Part shown: piece after piece, positions 1 to 11,286 of the stretch
Position numbering within the stretch: the stretch's first letter is position 1
How the letters are laid out: each line of letters begins with the position of its first letter
Source of the DNA: Anaeramoeba flamelloides
Taxonomy: Eukaryota; Metamonada; Anaeramoebidae
Length of the DNA: 64,000 bases
NCBI GenBank assembly: GCA_027625915.1
Contig: JANTQA010000047.1
Location: 11,842,001 to 11,906,000 of the forward strand
Reading direction: 5' to 3'
Position numbers and translations under genes: made by a program
Notes under the pieces: model-generated
Database searches by the model: none
Told to the model about the DNA's origin: nothing
Seen by the model: the letters and a program-made list of their open reading frames with translations, nothing else

Positions 1-1140
1 TACTTTAAAGATAATTTAGTCATGTTATTTAATTTTTTTTTGATATTGGAAAAAAAAATAATGATAATTGCTTTTTTCAATTTTTTTACAAGCATTTTAT
101 TTTTTTTTTTAAATTTTTTTAAAAAGGTAATTTTATTACTATTATATTAATACAAACCCCAATACATTGATTCATTAATATTTATCTTTGGACAGTTTAC
201 TTTATTAAAAATACTACCAGGTTGTTTTAGCAGTTTAAAAAAAATTGAATCTTTTAGATTTTTGGGTATTTTTGAGAATATTTCATATAACCAATTTTTT
301 TTCTACTAATTCTTTTATAAAGAGAGTTGAATTCAGAACTCAATATATATAGATATGGAAATAAATCGAGTTATTTAAAAAATTTATTGGAAAGTTCATT
401 TAATAAATGAGGTTCAATGTTTGATAATTATTTGGTGGGTTAAAAATCATTTAAAACCAATGATCTCTTGAAAAAATAAAATTTTTCGAAACTATTCAAT
501 AATTATATTTATTTTTTATCAGTTATAATTTTCAATTCAATTTTGATTAAATAAACTTTCTATTTCAATAATCATGTGGTATAAACCCCAAATTATAAAA
601 ACGTCATTATTTATTAATTTTAGATCTTTTAATTTATAATTACACATTTGAATTCAGACTTGAACTAAATCCTCAAGTATAAAAACTTCCGTTACAACTT
701 TGCCATTTTTATAAAAAACGCTTATTGTGAGATATTAATGCTTTGATCTTGAAAAATAAAAAACATTTATTTCCATAAATATTTCTTTAATTATTCATAG
801 AATTGATTACTAAAAATAATGAAAATTTTTCGATGTTATTTTTTATGATTTATCTCTGAAGGTAATACCGTCATATAAAAATACAATACACCGATTCTAC
901 AAACAGTTAACTTTTTTGAATTATTCATTTTTTATTTGATCGTAATATCTATGTGAAATTTGAACTTAAAAAATAAAAGATAGAATAATGTTTTTTTTTT
1001 TGTTATTATTTTTTAAGGGTCTAGTCATTTACCGTGAAAAGGCACCATACTCAAGGGGTGACCTGAGACCAAAAAGGGTATTATGAAATAGGCCTTCTTT
1101 TGGTTGACAAAATTGAAATAACAAAAAAAAAAATTTAATA
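1..1140. other. AT-rich stretch, nothing recognised
   Basis: No open frame with family resemblance, no RNA gene and no clear repeat was seen. A short GC-richer patch near 1,015-1,090 has no counterpart that I noticed elsewhere in the window. Confidence 0.5.
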
Positions 1141-1700
1141 GGATCTCTTTGACAAAAAATTAAACAAAGAAAAAGAGATCTCAATTTCAAAAAATCAAAA
1201 TTTAAAAAAAAAATTCATCTTTTCTCATTTTCTTTTTCAAACGAGGTTAAATTTCTTTAATTTAAAACAAATTGCTTTCTTGTATTTCGCAATCAATTTA
1301 ATTCGTTTTAGTCTTATTTGTGGTTATTTTAAAACCCTCTAAATTTGACCAAGTAAGGATTAGGTAATAGTCTTTCAATAAAAATAACTCATTTGAAAAA
1401 AGAAAAAAAAGAAAAAAAAAGTCACCAAGATCTCAAAAAGCGCCAAAGAGCGACACTTCAAAACTGACATAGTTGTTTTCAGAATTGTAATTCACAACCA
1501 TTCTAATTGGAAATTGAGTGTCGCTCTTTGGCGCTTTTTTCTAAAAATGTCCTCATTTTTGGTTGTTGATTTTTGGAGATCGATCGTACATCATTGGTTG
1601 GTTGGTTTTTGATTGGTGTTAGGTCCTCAATAAAATTACTAAAAAGTTTTTTTCCATTTCAGAATAAAAAATTTCACCGTAGTGACTCGAACTTTAAGAA
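1141..1700 (+). repeat. Dispersed repeat family A, copy 1
   Basis: This stretch is colinear with about 26,775-27,400. Both contain, in order, a GATCTC..TTGACAAAAAATT start, the words AACAAATTG and CCCTCTA, a TAAGGATT word, an AAAAAG(C/T)GCCAAAGAG block, TTTTTGATTG, and GTACRTCAT followed by TTGGTT. No protein is recognisable in either copy. This copy carries an intact 23-bp stem (separate entry). Borders are approximate. It may be a non-autonomous transposon, but no terminal repeats or target duplications were found. Confidence 0.65.
1435..1539. other. Perfect 23-bp hairpin with 59-nt loop
   Basis: The left arm 1,435-1,457 starts AAAAAGCGCCAAAGAGCGAC. The right arm 1,517-1,539 is its exact reverse complement. 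The stem is much more GC-rich than its surroundings. The equivalent site in the other family A copy (about 27,137) has a similar left arm but a decayed right arm. Confidence 0.85.
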
Positions 1701-1989
1701 GAAAAAAAAATCAACTGCATTTTTTCACGATTTTATAGATTATTGTGTTCTTATGATTTTTTGAGTTTTGATGATTTTTTCAGATACTTTCAGTCTTTTA
1801 ATATTTTCTAAATTTATTGATAATATATGAATTACCCAGTTATAGTTTTAACATCTAAAGATTCTTCAGAAATAGAGAGTAATTCGGTGAATTTATTTAA
1901 TTTTATAACAAATGTTGTTTTTGGTCATTTCAAATATATGATTACGTTTCAATTGAAAATTGGTTTGATTTTTTTTTCAATTTGTATTA

Positions 1990-2475
1990 CATGTTGTCTC
2001 AATAATGCCTGTGAAGAAAAGTTTAATCGCGTCTCAAAATATACAATGTATTTCTTTGTTATTGAAGACTTATACACTAACAGATCAATGGAAACTGATA
2101 GTAAACCCTAAATAAATATCGTACTGGTTTCTTAAAGTTCTATTATTTTAAAAAGGAATTTGAAAAAATAGAGGATCACATTGGAAATATTTTTCTCAAA
2201 AAATAAGGAGAATTTTTAATAATAAAAAAAACAGAAAAATTTCAAAAATTAAAAAAAAAAATATTATCAAAAATTGTCAACTATTTGCATGAATAATTTA
2301 AATTTTACTGAAAATAAACAGTCTTTTACTTTCAAAATTGATTTGAACTTAGGTATACTGTTTGGGTAGTGAATTGGAAGTTGACTTGTAACAAGAAGAA
2401 AAAAAATTAGTATTATATTTTAAATGATGGGTTATAGTTGTTGGGCACGCATTATTTTGATCACTGTAAATCAAT
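1990..2475 (+). repeat. Dispersed repeat family B, copy 1
   Basis: Colinear with about 36,090-36,556. Shared words include GAAGAC.TATACA.TAAC, AAACCCTAAA, GGTATACTGTTTGGGTAGT, ACAAGAAGAAAAAAAA and ATTATTTTGATCACTGTAA, which marks the right edge of both. Weaker copies lie near 30,405 and 48,005. The 94-codon frame at 1,827-2,111 runs into the repeat, and its second half is repeat sequence, so I do not call it a gene. Confidence 0.65.
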
Positions 2476-3013
2476 AAAAATTATTTTTCTAAAAATAATC
2501 TTTCAAGTCGAATCAGTTTTAATAGAAAATTTTATAAAAATTATGAAAAAAGTCAAATCAAAAAAAAACTAAAAATTCATATTTCAGAATGCAAAAACAA
2601 ACAGGGTGTTTGAAATAATAGATATTTTCAAATTTATCTAACGAATAATCACAATAAATTTGATTCCAATTTTCATTTATTTCATCAATTAATTATTCAT
2701 ATTTGTGATTTTTTTGTTTCTGCATTTATCAAAAGCCGAAAATTAGGTGATTTGGGATATTTAACCATTATCCAATTATAATGAATTTTGGTTTCGAAGA
2801 TAATTTTTAGATTTATTAGTGCAAAAGATGAATTTATTTGGGGATTTTTACAAATATTTTCGATTGATCAAAAATAAAGTATTTCAAGTTTTTGGATTTT
2901 ACTATAATTTTGTTCTTTTGAGAAAGATTATTATTTTAGTCTGGGTTCTAATATTGATAAAAATTTCTGAAGAGAATATTACAATACTTGAAAATAACCA
3001 CTTTCTCAAAATA
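2476..3013. other. Intergenic, nothing recognised
   Basis: A/T-rich with short open frames only. A 70-codon frame at 2,819-3,031 has no family resemblance and ends inside the neighbouring inverted-repeat element. Confidence 0.5.
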
Positions 3014-3235
3014 CTATTTGTTTCAAAATAAATGGAACAAAATTTTCATTCAGCTTCTAAAAAAAGAATTTATATATCTAGTAACATTTCAAATTTTTAA
3101 TTCTAAAAACCAGCTTTAATTATTGGTTATCTTTTTAGAATTGGGAACTTTGAAGTTTTCGATTATAATTCTTGAGATATAATTATTTTGGAAGGCTGAA
3201 TGAAAATTTTGATCTTTTTATTTTGCAATTAAAAG
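3014..3235. mobile_element. Short inverted-repeat element (family C), TA-flanked
   Basis: The ends are long imperfect inverted repeats. The left end reads CTATTTGTTTCAAAATAAAT and continues into CAAAATTTTCATTCAGC; the right end is its degenerate reverse complement, finishing TTGCAATTAAAAG. TA dinucleotides flank it at 3,012-3,013 and 3,236-3,237. The length of 222 bp matches the related copy at 48,929-49,151. TA duplication with short inverted ends is typical of Tc1/mariner-derived miniature elements. No coding capacity. Confidence 0.7.
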
Positions 3236-3572
3236 TATTTATGATTCTCAGTGTACTTACTATATTTTCCCTTGTTGCCAAAAAAAAAAAGCAAACTAAT
3301 AAACTGAGTTTACAAATTAGAAGTCTCTTTCTTCGAAATTTTTTTAGTTTCAAAAGTAGGGATGAAAAAGAAATATAAATTTTTCCCATTTCTTCTTCAA
3401 ACACCAGCCTATAAATCAGAATCTTCAATAATCTGAGAGTTTGAAAAAGTGGGTTTTAAAAGTGTGTATTAAAAAAGTAAGTATTTTTAGTTTGATGAAC
3501 TTTGTTGAAAAGAACAAACTAAATGTACTCATTTTTTTTCATTTTTGGTGTTTTAAAATTAATTGCATTATA

Positions 3573-4318
3573 ATGAACAACAACTTACAAATAGAAAAGG
3601 AAGACCAAAGAGACAGGGACTTCCAAAGAAGAGCAAACAACGACACTCACAGAATCAATCATAACTCTCAAAACAACATCTGTAGCTTTTATCAGAATAT
3701 AGGTGCATGCCGACACGGCGAGATGTGTGTCCTTGATCATTGTATCCCAACTTTTTCAAGAACGATCTTAATTCCTCAAATGTACCAAAACCCAAAGTTA
3801 AAATTAAAAGAAAGGATCTCTTACACAATTGAAAAAGAACTTCAAAATCGACTTGATACCTTTTATAAAGATATTTTTTATGAGTTGATGAAATATGGAG
3901 AAATTGAAGAACTAATGGTTTCTGATAATCTGACACCTCATTTATTGGGTCACGTTTATGTAAAATATGTCAGCGATCTTGGTGCTAATCGTGCTTTTAA
4001 GGCATTAGAAAATAAATTGTTCAACCAAACTACTTTGAAACCAGAATTTTCTCCTGTTGTAAACTTTGATGGCACAAGGTGTAGAGCAAATGGAACAAGT
4101 AGAGGTTGTGCTCGTGGTGATTTTTGTAACTTTTTACATATTCGAGGTAAATCACTTTTTGAAATAATTTCTTTTTCGATTAATTTTTTTGTTTTCCAGA
4201 CTTTGTTTGTTTTGTTTTTCAGACTTTAACTGTTGTTTTCCAAATTTTGTGTTTTTAAGTCTTGTTAATATTGTTTTGTTTGTTTTTCATTGCTGTAGAA
4301 AATGAAAATCTTTCAAGA
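3573..4318 (+). CDS. U2AF1: U2AF small subunit (U2AF35-like splicing factor), 3' end uncertain
   Basis: Small subunit of the U2 snRNP auxiliary factor, which reads the AG at 3' splice sites in the nucleus. From the ATG at 3,573 the protein has a basic/Asn-rich start, then a CCCH zinc finger (C-x8-C-x5-C-x3-H, starting at CSFYQNIGACRHG), a UHM/RRM region with VYVKY and FSPV, and a second CCCH finger (C-x8-C-x5-C-x3-H, ending CNFLH). This order is diagnostic. An upstream in-frame ATG at 3,441 would add 44 hydrophobic residues foreign to the family, so I prefer 3,573. An intron probably runs 4,147-4,298 (GTAAAT...TAG). The next exon, 4,299-4,318, restores ENENLSR and stops at a GTATGT donor, so the last exon lies downstream and was not placed. 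The UHM tryptophan (NRWF in animals) reads NKLF here. Confidence 0.9.
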
Positions 4319-5294
4319 GTATGTTATTTTTAAAAAAACAAAGTCTTTTTTTGAAAATAATACAATCACTCCCCAATAAATAGATGAAAAATTATTTATT
4401 CAAAGATCCTCATAAAAAAATATTTTTTCTTCTAATTGAATGAAAAACCCAAAGATCTTTTTGTAACCAGAGTATTGAAATTTTTAAAGATTTCATTCTC
4501 TCTCATTATTATACTTTTTGAAATAGAATTTATTTTCAAATGATTCGACCAAGGCAAGGTCCTTGTTGAATATTTTTAAATTGTATAAAATTTCAGTGGA
4601 TTAACTTTAATTTCAATTCTGGAATATTGCTTCATTTAGGATTCTTATCTCGCCCAATACATATCACAAAAAAGAACCAAATAAATAAATAAAGTTCGAC
4701 AATTACAAGAAAATCATTTTTTGAATTTTTAAAAAAGTAAGTTCATTTTACCATTTTGAAAAATTTTAATTGTGTGAACATACAGAAAAAGATTTTTTGA
4801 GTGTCACCAGATATTGAAACTTTGAAACCCAAACATCATTGATTGATCTATTTGTGTAAAGAGTCAAAGTAATTCAGACTTGAATCTTTCTTTTTCAATT
4901 TTTTGAATACAATTTTTTTCTTCGATTTTTGGTTTTTTTAAATTTGGTTTTGGATCTAGAGATGTGTTTATACGAACTCTTGAAATTAACCAAAGAGTAA
5001 ACCAAAAAAAATAGACCCTAGAAGGGTGTGTCTTTGAAACAAATATTTTCTTTTCGAAAACCAAACACGAAAGATCACCTTTCCTAATAAATTTGTTGAA
5101 ATCAAGAATGAAAAAAAAAAAATCGATCAAAGCCTATTTTTGAAAATTTTTTTTCTTTGTCTTCAAAGTTTGTATGAATCCAAACAATTTTAAACCTTGA
5201 ATTTCTTGCCCCATTACTATTTATTATTATTTTACAAGGCATTTTGTTAAAAATTTGCTTTCAAAATTCAATTTTCAAATATTTTTATCAAACC
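4319..5294. other. Probable last intron and 3' end of the U2AF35 gene, then intergenic
   Basis: A TTTCAG acceptor near 4,600 is followed by an open stretch ending about 4,694 that could be the final exon, but its product has no recognisable conservation. On the minus strand, 4,864-5,130 holds an 88-codon frame with no family resemblance, which I do not call. Confidence 0.4.
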
Positions 5295-5999
5295 ACACTA
5301 CAAGGAAAATTTAAATACCTAAAATTAAAGTTAGCCAAAACTATACATTTGGATTTAAGTTATACTTCTTTTATAAATTATTTTTTCAAAGTTATCATAA
5401 TTTTATGTAATAAACAAAGGATAGCAATTAAACTCTTGAAAATCTGAATACCCCCCTTTTCAAAAATACCGACTTTTGAAAAAAACACCTATTTTCAGGG
5501 TATTTTTATATTGGAAAAAGTTGAAATGAATTAATTTTTGATTGAAGATTAAGATAAAAAAAAGAATATATGTTAAAGCAATTTGCAGAAAACAATGGGG
5601 AACGTATATAAAAACTCAAACATGGAAAAAAATAAAATGATAAAAAATATTCCAAAAACAGATAAAAAATCAGTTTTTCAATTTAATTTAGCGATATCTT
5701 TTGATTGGAATATTTTGTGCTATTTTAAAATTGAAAAATATGTTTCCTTTTAGACCATTAAAAAAATACTTGAAAATTATCTCTCTACTAAGTCAATTAA
5801 AAAATTCAAAAAATTTTACAATTAAAAATGAAAAAAATATTACTGAAAAATTTCATTTTTTTTTTCAATTCCTATTAATATCTATTAAAGTTGTAAACCT
5901 CATTGAAAATTGTTATGTATAATAATGTTTATTATATGAGTGTATTTCAAAAATACAAAATTTAGAGATTTTTTTTTGAAAAAATTTTCCTTGTAGTGT
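5295..5999. mobile_element. CACTA-ended non-autonomous element (family D), tandem copy 1
   Basis: The element starts ACACTACAAGGAAAATTT and ends with the inverted copy AAATTTTCCTTGTAGTGT. The 13-base core is very close to the CACTACAAGAAAA terminus of plant En/Spm (CACTA) transposons. The 705-bp body has no transposase-like frame; open frames inside are short and shared with copy 2. No clear 3-bp target duplication is visible (flanks ACC and TGT). The next copy starts five bases later. Confidence 0.75.
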
Positions 6000-6004
6000 T
6001 GTGT

Positions 6005-6706
6005 ACACTACAAGGAAAATTTAAATACCGAAAATTAAAGTTAGCCTAAACTATATATTGGATTTCAGTTATACTTCTTTTATAAATTATTTTTTCAAAG
6101 TTATCATAATTTTATGTAATAAAAATAGGATAGCTATTAAACTCTTGAAAATCTGAATACCCCCCTTTTCAAAAATACCGACTTTTGAAAAAAACACCTA
6201 TTTTCAGGGTATTTTTATATTGGAAAAAGTTGAAATGAATTAATTTTTGATTGAACATTAAGATTGAAAAAAGAATAAATGTTAAAGTAATTTGCAGAAA
6301 AAAACCGGGAACGTATATAAAAACTCAAACATGGAAAAAAATAAAATGATAAAAAATATTCCAAAAACAGATAAAAAATCAGTTTTTCAATTTAATTTAG
6401 CGATATCTTTTGATTGGAATATTTTGTGCTATTTTCAAATTGAAAAATATGTTTCCTTTTAGACCATTAAAAAAATACTTGAAAATTATCTCTCTACTAA
6501 GTCAATTAAAAAATTCAAAAATTTTACAATTAAAAATGAAAAAAATATTACTGAAAATTTTCATTTTTTTTACAATTCCTATTAATATCTATTAAAGTTG
6601 TAAACCTCATTGAAAATTGTTATGTATAATAATGTTTATTATATGAGTGTATTTCAAAAATACAAAATTTAGAGATTTTTTTTTGAAAAAATTTTCCTTG
6701 TAGTGT
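6005..6706. mobile_element. CACTA-ended non-autonomous element (family D), tandem copy 2
   Basis: A 702-bp head-to-tail neighbour of the preceding element, with the same ACACTACAAGG/CCTTGTAGTGT ends. The two differ by a few scattered substitutions and small indels, so one probably arose from the other recently. Older, broken relatives lie at 25,225-26,640 and 37,166-37,556. No coding capacity. Confidence 0.75.
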
Positions 6707-8879
6707 AGTGAAGCCAAAAAAAAGAACACTATTTCAAAAAATAAAGTAAAGGAATTGAATTCTCGGAATCAAAAAACAGTTACAAAAGAGTCAACCCAAA
6801 GAAAATAATTGAAAAATTTAGAAAAAATTTCAATCATATTCAGAATTATTTTTAGTTTTCTAATTTAATTGAAAATAAATAATTATCAAATCAAACAAAT
6901 ACATCCAATAAACCCTTATTTCTGGAAAAATTTAAAAAATAACGTATTTTATGAACACAAACTAAAATTAGATTAATTAAATGAAAATAGAGCCTTTTAA
7001 ATTCATTTTGGAAATTCCTTAGAAATAAAAAGTAATTTGTTTCTCAAACATTTTCCAAACAAAAGTATTTCCTTGAAGAATTAAAAATAAAAACAAATAA
7101 AGAATAAATAATTTTGTCCAGTGTTATAGATAAGATCAAGAAATAAATGATTTGTATTAATTTTTTCAAGCTCAATCTTCTCATTTTTTTGATTTCCATT
7201 TTTTTGTTGGTATGAAAAATATATTATACTATGGATATATCCCACTCTAGTATTTCTTTAAATATCAATGTATTTGGCTAAAGAAATGATTTGAAGAATT
7301 CAGTTTCACATAAATGCTGGCACTCAAAAAATGAAAAATGTACTTTCCCTCTTAATGGACGGACCTCGGTTTTTATGGAAATTCTTTAATAAAAAACCAA
7401 TTTTGAGAAAATTTTATATTTTATTTTATTATCCAAAATACTTTGAGAATTATAAAGAATAAAAATGACAGGACTAGCAGTTCTTAAAAATATTAAATAA
7501 AAGGGGAGTTTTATTGTAAAAAATAATTTCATTCACCAATCTCAAAAACTATCAGATAATTTTTATTCTTAGATATCTGAAATAATACTTTTTTATATAT
7601 AAAGTTAATTTCATCTCAGTAGAAATCATTTTGAGTCTTTTATTTAACTAAAATTTGATTTTTAAATTTATTTGTCAAATTAAAAACCTTTGATAAAAAT
7701 CAAAAGTAATTTTTGGCAAATAAAAAAATCAAAATGAAAACTAATTTTTCAAAGAGAGATAAAAAAAAAAGAATCCCCAAAACTCATAATTAACGACAAC
7801 TATAATAGCACATCTCTTTAAATCTTGATTTAGTTTTCGAATATTACAAAGATGAGAGGAATTATTACCGAATGAAGAAACACTGAAAATTTAAAATGAG
7901 AGAATAAACTTTCTTTGGTTTTTTAAAAAAAAGTTCCGACTTTAGTGATCAGCTCATTAAAGAGAAGAAACTCACGCAAACATTCAACTCTTAACAAAAA
8001 TAACATATTTTTTACAAACAGAGAAAAACAGAATTGTATATTTTTAATTTATGGCAAATCATCAACCAAAGTAAAAATTGAAAATAAAGTGAAATTTTAA
8101 TCATAGCTTTTTCAAACAAACTTGAAAATTTTTTGAAAACATTTTTGCACATTTAGATAGCTACAAAGCAGCTTTTCATAAAATCTTCGTCTCTTTTTTG
8201 TTGTTTGTTTTTAAGATCAAACTGGAAGATTTGGTTAAGGATTTTGGTGACAATTTTGTTTAAATTTGATTGAGTTAGTTCAAAAATAGTGTGATTGAAC
8301 TTGGAAGGTTGTATAAAAATGATTTGACAAAATTATTTCATATAAATACTGTTTGGTTTGGAAAGTACAAGGTTTTACTGAAATGTATTTTTCAAAAAAA
8401 AACAAGATAAAAACCTAAATCACCAATTAACTAAAAAAAAAAAAACCTGTTAAAAAAAATCCAACAGTTATTTATAAAAACAACACAAAAAAATTTGAAA
8501 AACACAAACAAAAACGTCAACACGTGCTATAAAAACAACTGTAAGTTTTATTTATGAAATTGTCTCTTTGTATCTGTGGAATTTTCAAAAATTGAATTTT
8601 TAGAACAAGTATTTATTAATAATTTCAACAAAAAACATAATCTAATTTCAAACCTTACACAAACTAAAAATTTTAACGTCTTTTAATTGGTTGGGTTACA
8701 GAAACAAAAAAATTAAAATTTTCCCAGAGTAATTAAGTACTATCCAAATTTTATGTTTTATGAGGGTTAAAATTCAATAACGAGGGTCTCGAAAAATGAT
8801 TGAAAAGTTAGTAAACTTTTTTTTTTTTTTGTTTTTAATCGAAGGGAATAATCAAAGATCCTCTTATAGCCGTTATGTT
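6707..8879. other. Intergenic, nothing recognised
   Basis: A/T-rich sequence with homopolymer runs. No frame longer than about 60 codons, no inverted-repeat ends and no RNA gene were recognised. Confidence 0.45.
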
Positions 8880-9450
8880 TTCTTTTATTTTTATTTTGAT
8901 AAAGAAAATAAATAGATTTTTGAAACAAAAAAAAACCCTCAAGAAAACCTAGGCACTCTCGTTAGGTTTTTTTGAATTTTAGAAATTAAACGAAAATTTC
9001 AAAAATTTTCTTTTTATTACTCAAATTAAAAAAAACTCCGTTATCTTTACTTGAGTTTTCTGTTTATTTCGAAAATCAATAGATTTTCGTTATGTTTTTT
9101 GAGTTTTCTATTTATTTGTGAAGTGTTCTAGGTTTTTTTGAGGTTTAATAGATTTTCGTTAGGTTTTTTTGAGTTTTCTATTTTCTTTGTGAAGTGTTCT
9201 AGGGTTTTTTTACTTTAGAAATAAACCCTAGAACACTTCACAAAGAAAATAGAAAACCTCAAAAAAAGCTAGAACACTTAACAAATAAAACAAAAAAAAC
9301 TTAATAAAACTTATGGGCGCTATGGCACTTGACGGCACTTTTCTGAAACTCTAAATTTGTTTAAAGTTTTTTTATCTTGGATATAATGTAGGTGAGATCA
9401 TAACACAAGGACAACTTTTCTTTAAAAAATGAAAAGAAAAAATTTGATTT
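8880..9450. repeat. Palindromic array (family E), copy 1
   Basis: A cluster of 35-45-bp imperfect units built on TTTGTGAAGTGTTCTAGG, TTTTTTTGAG and TTTTCTATTT, present first in one orientation and then inverted after about 9,215, giving a large foldback. Units also carry ATAGATTTTCGTTAGG. A GC-richer tail (GGCACTTGACGGCACTTTTC) follows. Related arrays lie at 51,690-52,010 and 57,360-57,840. No protein frame. Whether it is a transposon end or another kind of foldback is open. Confidence 0.65.
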
Positions 9451-10209
9451 TCAAATAAAAGACAAGAAGAAGTCAAATGAAAGAGAGTAGGCTTTATTTC
9501 CAAAGGTTTAAGTGTTCAAGAGCTCTTAATCTGTTAAAGAGAAATTTTTGTTGTGGCTAAGTTTGCGTGTTCAAATTCAAAGTTTGTATGGATATAGTTA
9601 GAGTGTCTCTATGATAGTCATTAGAAGAATTCTAAACTCAATTTCGTTTTTTATAAAAATCTTGGAGACGATCTAACATAAAAATTTATTGTTCAATTTA
9701 TTGAAATTCCTTTATAAAATTATTAATCGATTAAAAGGTTAGATACTATCAACTATTTAATATTTGAATTGTTTTATTTTGAATAACTTAACTTAAAAAT
9801 AACCATACAAAATAATTTTATAATCAAATTTAAACTATTAAGTAATTGGAAAAACAAAATGAAAATACAACTAAAAAAAAATCAAATTTAAAAATATTTA
9901 AAAAAATCAAAAATTAATTCCTAAATTTTAACGAAATTGTGCTATTGTTATTCTTTGGTGTGTTTTAATTGTGTAAATTTTTTTTTTTCGAATTTAGTTG
10001 TTTATTAAAATTTAACGATGACTCAAAAAAAAAAACAATAAAACTAGTTTATTTATAAATTAATACTAATTGTTAAATAATATTCTGAAAATCATTACAT
10101 TAAATATCAACCATCATTCCTTTTAAATTCAAATTTTTAAATTAATTTAATTTTCCTCATTTATTAAAAAATAATAAATAAATGTCAAAAAAAAAAAAAA
10201 AAAAAAATC
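9451..10209. other. Intergenic, nothing recognised
   Basis: Highly A/T-rich, no recognised feature; possible upstream flank of the small frame that follows. Confidence 0.45.
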
Positions 10210-10425
10210 ATGAAAATAGATCCATCACCAATGTTATTAATATATTTATTTAAAGATCAAAAAGAATATTACGAAGATATTGAAAGACAGAAAGAGCTAT
10301 CCGAAAAAAAAACTAGATATTCTGATGAAAAACTATCAGATGAAGAAAATTATAAATCAAAAAACGATAATAACGGGGAGAATGATTCTTATTCCGATTC
10401 ACAGGAAGATAATGTTAAAAAATAA
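10210..10425 (+). CDS. Small acidic open frame, unknown
   Basis: A 71-codon frame from ATG to TAA. The product is rich in Lys, Glu, Asp, Ser and Asn, with repeated SDEKLSDEE-type acidic serine motifs and no hydrophobic core. It could be a disordered small protein or the first exon of something larger, but no donor or continuing exon was found. The amino-acid mix is less Phe/Ile/Asn-dominated than random frames here, which is the only support. I do not recognise a family. Confidence 0.25.
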   Translation: MKIDPSPMLLIYLFKDQKEYYEDIERQKELSEKKTRYSDEKLSDEENYKSKNDNNGENDSYSDSQEDNVKK

Positions 10426-10607
10426 AATAAATATGGTAATCAATAAAAAAACGTTTACTTCAATTTTTGAGTTTATTAATTTTAAATGTTTTTTTTTATT
10501 TTTTTATAAAAAGATTTAATATTAGTAACGTTATTATAAGATCGTATTTAATACAAGTTTATTATTTAATTATATTATTTTGGTTAGTTTTCCAATTTTA
10601 AACTCTG

Positions 10608-11286
10608 TTTCAGTCAAAGGGGACCAACGTTTTTTTTCAAATATCAATTATTTTATATAATTGACCTTTGAAGAACAAATAAGAAATAAAGAGAATAATA
10701 CACCTCAAAGAATTGTTGATACATGTCTGTAAGAAAACTAATTAATCAATAGATTTTCTTAAAAATTTCAAAACTCAAATTCTTAGAGCACCATTGAGAA
10801 AAACAACGATGTTCGTTTTGAACTTCTACTGGTATTTGAATAATAAATATGAAACATTTTTCACTTCATTTTCCATACTTTTCTTTTAGAAATTAAGCAC
10901 TCAAACAAAGTTTGTTGGTATTTGTGGTCTCTATTTGAAAAAGGAAATGAAAATGAAGTGAAAATTTTTCAAATTTATTAAACAAATATCAAGATCAAAG
11001 ATCGAATTGAATTGCAATAGAAATCAATAGATTTCTCAACAATCTTTACATGGTTTCAATGACCTTAGAATAACACATTTTTACCAAGTGACTTATGATC
11101 TTGCAATAAAAAATTTTTGCAACCGAAGGACGTTTTAAAAAAAAAATCTAAAAAAAAAACACAAAAATGTATAAAAATGATTTCAATTTTGAAAAATATC
11201 CAAAATAAAATTTTTCTTCTAATATCTATGCAAACCCTTTAAATACGTGTATTATACCCATTACAACTGGGCCCCTTTGACTGAAA
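10608..11286 (+). mobile_element. Inverted-repeat element (family F), copy 1 with nested insertion
   Basis: The left end is TTTCAGTCAAAGGGGACCA. The right end is its near-perfect inversion, GGGCCCCTTTGACTGAAA. Internal sequence matches the copy at 63,081-63,609 (same orientation) and 12,857-13,364 (inverted). It has no transposase frame. It carries a foldback insertion at about 10,829-10,991 that the 63-kb copy lacks. The ends resemble Tc1/mariner-type CAGT termini, but no TA duplication is evident. Confidence 0.7.
10829..10991. mobile_element. Small foldback element nested in family F copy
   Basis: The left arm begins CTGGTATTTGAATAATAAAT and runs to TTTTTCACTTCATTTTC. The right arm is its degenerate inversion, ending AAACAAATATC. 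It sits where the 63-kb family F copy is continuous, so it is a later insertion. Related sequence occurs at about 28,080-28,230 and 46,670-46,910. Confidence 0.6.

Noticed and set aside
1573-1764. 63-codon plus-strand frame
   Set aside because: It lies across the right end of dispersed repeat family A; the matching copy has no equivalent frame.
5244-6595. Similar frames repeated in the two tandem elements (5,701-5,922 and 6,410-6,595)
   Set aside because: They resemble each other only because the DNA is duplicated; reading frames end at different places and no transposase motif is present.
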